Assembly (NCBI GenBank): GCA_029224185.1
Contig: CM055191.1
Coordinates: 9,234,536-9,298,535 of the forward strand
Direction: 5' to 3'
Length of the DNA stretch: 64,000 bases
Source: Karalla daura
Taxonomy: Eukaryota > Chordata > Actinopteri > Chaetodontiformes > Leiognathidae
Below the pieces are notes generated by a model, which did no database searches, was not told the DNA's origin, and was given only the letters and a program-made list of their open reading frames with translations. The stretch's first letter is position 1. Every line of letters starts with the position of its first letter. A program made the position numbers and the translations under genes. Below are positions 62,671-64,000 of the stretch, one piece after another.

Positions 62671-63375
62671 TTAAAGCTTTTGTGTCTCGTCTTGTTTATT
62701 CCTGCTCGTGCTGGATGGATTCCTCTGGGAGGCTGCGCCATCCATCCGCAATGCTTTACGGGAATGACAAAAGCTTACACAGTGCATTTTAATAGCTACG
62801 CCCGCATCCTAATCTTTTTTTTTCTTTTTTTCCTTCCCTTGAAGTTAACATTTCGTCCCGACGCCCCGCATTGATTTCTGAACTGTGGGCTTGGCATTAA
62901 AAAGTACTGCATGTGCCATTTTGCCAGCGAGGAGCAAGCCACAAAGACTGGAGGAGGAGAGCGAGGAAGACGGGCCGCCGCTTTTCCTCATCTCCTTCAC
63001 CTCGTATGGATCCCGAGCGCCTTTCGGAAAGATTAACAGGATGCTAAGCAAGAATTTCCTCCGCGTACAGTTTTTCAAACAAGTGTCAATAAAAATCAAG
63101 ACGGGGCGTGAGTGCAGATATGCCACCGGGGAGGAGGAGTGTGGAGACTCGCAGCCAGCAGTCTGCCGCACACAGCTAAGGTTTCCATCTCCTCTGGGCA
63201 TTTTACTGATCAATCAGAGTAATTGATTGGCTTTGTTCCACCCGCGAGTTTTAATGACCGCCTGGTTATGAGATGCCACACCAGCAGGACGCTGCAGCAC
63301 TGGAGTTTTCGTCTCAGTGGACAAACAGCAAACGCGGATCGAGGCCCGATGATAAAAGTCACCTTACTCAGTCAG

Positions 63376-63415
<40 letters not shown>

Positions 63416-64000
63416 ACCTCCCCTCACACACACACACACACATACACACACACACCCTCCTGCTTTTCTGCTTTTCACCAGCGATCCGAGAGGAGCGTCA
63501 GAATTCACAGCTCCAGTCTGGCAGAAGCCGAACTAATCAAGCTCAATCACACCGACTGAAATTAACACCACTATTTATAGAGGTGAGAGAGATGTTGGAG
63601 AGGAAGGGGGGAGAAGAGAGGAGAGGAGAAAAGAAGGAGGGGGGGGGGGGGGGATGCAGGGTTAAATGAAACAGGATCATTATTTCCACCCCGTCTGCTT
63701 CCCCCGCTCCGCTGTTGCCTCTGCCGGTCAGCTAATCGCCACCATTAATGTCATTCCGGATGGAGAGCGGCGAATTTGGAGAAAAACAGAATCCAAAGAG
63801 TGAGAGATGGACGGGGCCGGCGTGATGAAGGCAATTTTGACTGCATGATGGAGGTACACGAGAGGGTGGCAGGCAATTTCAACAGGCAATTTTGACATTG
63901 AAATAGAAGCTCTGGGCAAAACATACTCGTATAAAATATGAATGCACTCGTGCCTGTGTGTGCGTGCGCGCGTGTGTGTGTAGCCATGCTGGTTGCGCAC
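62671..64000. other. Region downstream of PIANP without a recognised gene
   Basis: No exon of a recognisable protein. ORFs of about 110-150 aa at 62.9-63.7 kb have no family features. The interval holds the 38-bp C tract and an adjacent CA run, and CpG-bearing unique DNA around 62,880-63,360 that could be regulatory. Confidence 0.4.
63376..63413. repeat. Poly-C tract (38 nt)
   Basis: Thirty-eight Cs followed by TCACCTCCCCT and a CA-rich run. Exact length is prone to sequencing and assembly error. The proline ORF through it is an artefact. Confidence 0.92.

Noticed and set aside
62885..63226. 113-aa open frame downstream of PIANP
   Set aside because: Open on both strands in CpG-bearing DNA, no domain, no splice context and no continuation to a poly(A) signal.
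63223..63669. 148-aa proline-rich open frame
   Set aside because: Its core is the 38-nt C tract and the adjacent CA repeat.

Overview
The window is nuclear DNA from a bony fish, most likely a teleost. Genes are split by GT-AG introns, intergenic DNA is full of dinucleotide, tetranucleotide and purine-rich microsatellites, there are several tRNA-headed SINE-like repeats of the kind common in teleosts, and the recognisable proteins are vertebrate orthologues. There are no operons, rRNA, tRNA or CRISPR arrays. I built exon models by hand from splice signals, reading frame and family knowledge. All phases close in the four complete models.

Layout. (1) 1-14,160: the 5' end of an unidentified minus-strand gene. 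A CCAAT/GC-box promoter lies near 14.1 kb, a non-coding first exon ends near 13,696, a ~13.2 kb first intron follows, and a signal-peptide exon lies at 380-~539. The gene runs off the left edge. The intron holds an inverted-repeat (MITE-like) element at 2.7-3.0 kb, a SINE-like copy and a degenerate tandem repeat at 12.3-13.3 kb. (2) 14.2-26.2 kb: no gene recognised; microsatellites and repeat fragments. (3) 27,022-34,777, minus: complete GNL1, a circularly permuted nuclear/nucleolar-type GTPase, 12 coding exons, 609 aa. (4) 36,505-42,093, minus: complete ZNF384-type C2H2 zinc-finger transcription factor, 10 coding exons, 550 aa, 8 fingers, with 3' UTR to about 35.57 kb. (5) ~44.6 kb: an ETS/CRE-like promoter placed between ZNF384 and the next, divergent gene. 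(6) 46,243-54,129, plus: a 13-exon gene for a ~563-aa protein with an N-terminal coiled coil, a Gly-rich linker, seven WD40-like blades and an acidic tail. I could not assign it to a named family. (7) 55,708-60,884, plus: PIANP, a single-pass neural membrane protein, 5 coding exons, 224 aa, with a 3' UTR to a poly(A) signal at 62,644. (8) 62.7-64 kb: no gene recognised; contains a 38-bp C tract.

The genes are separate transcription units with no evident shared pathway. ZNF384 and PIANP are neighbours in human 12p13, so that part is conserved synteny; GNL1 sits in the human MHC class I region, so its position beside ZNF384 is a fish-type arrangement. The most useful things to follow up are the unassigned WD40 gene and its splice ambiguity, the in-frame ZNF384 exon that carries a duplicated finger pair, the foldback element at 2.7 kb, and the CpG-rich block with a perfect hairpin inside a GNL1 intron.
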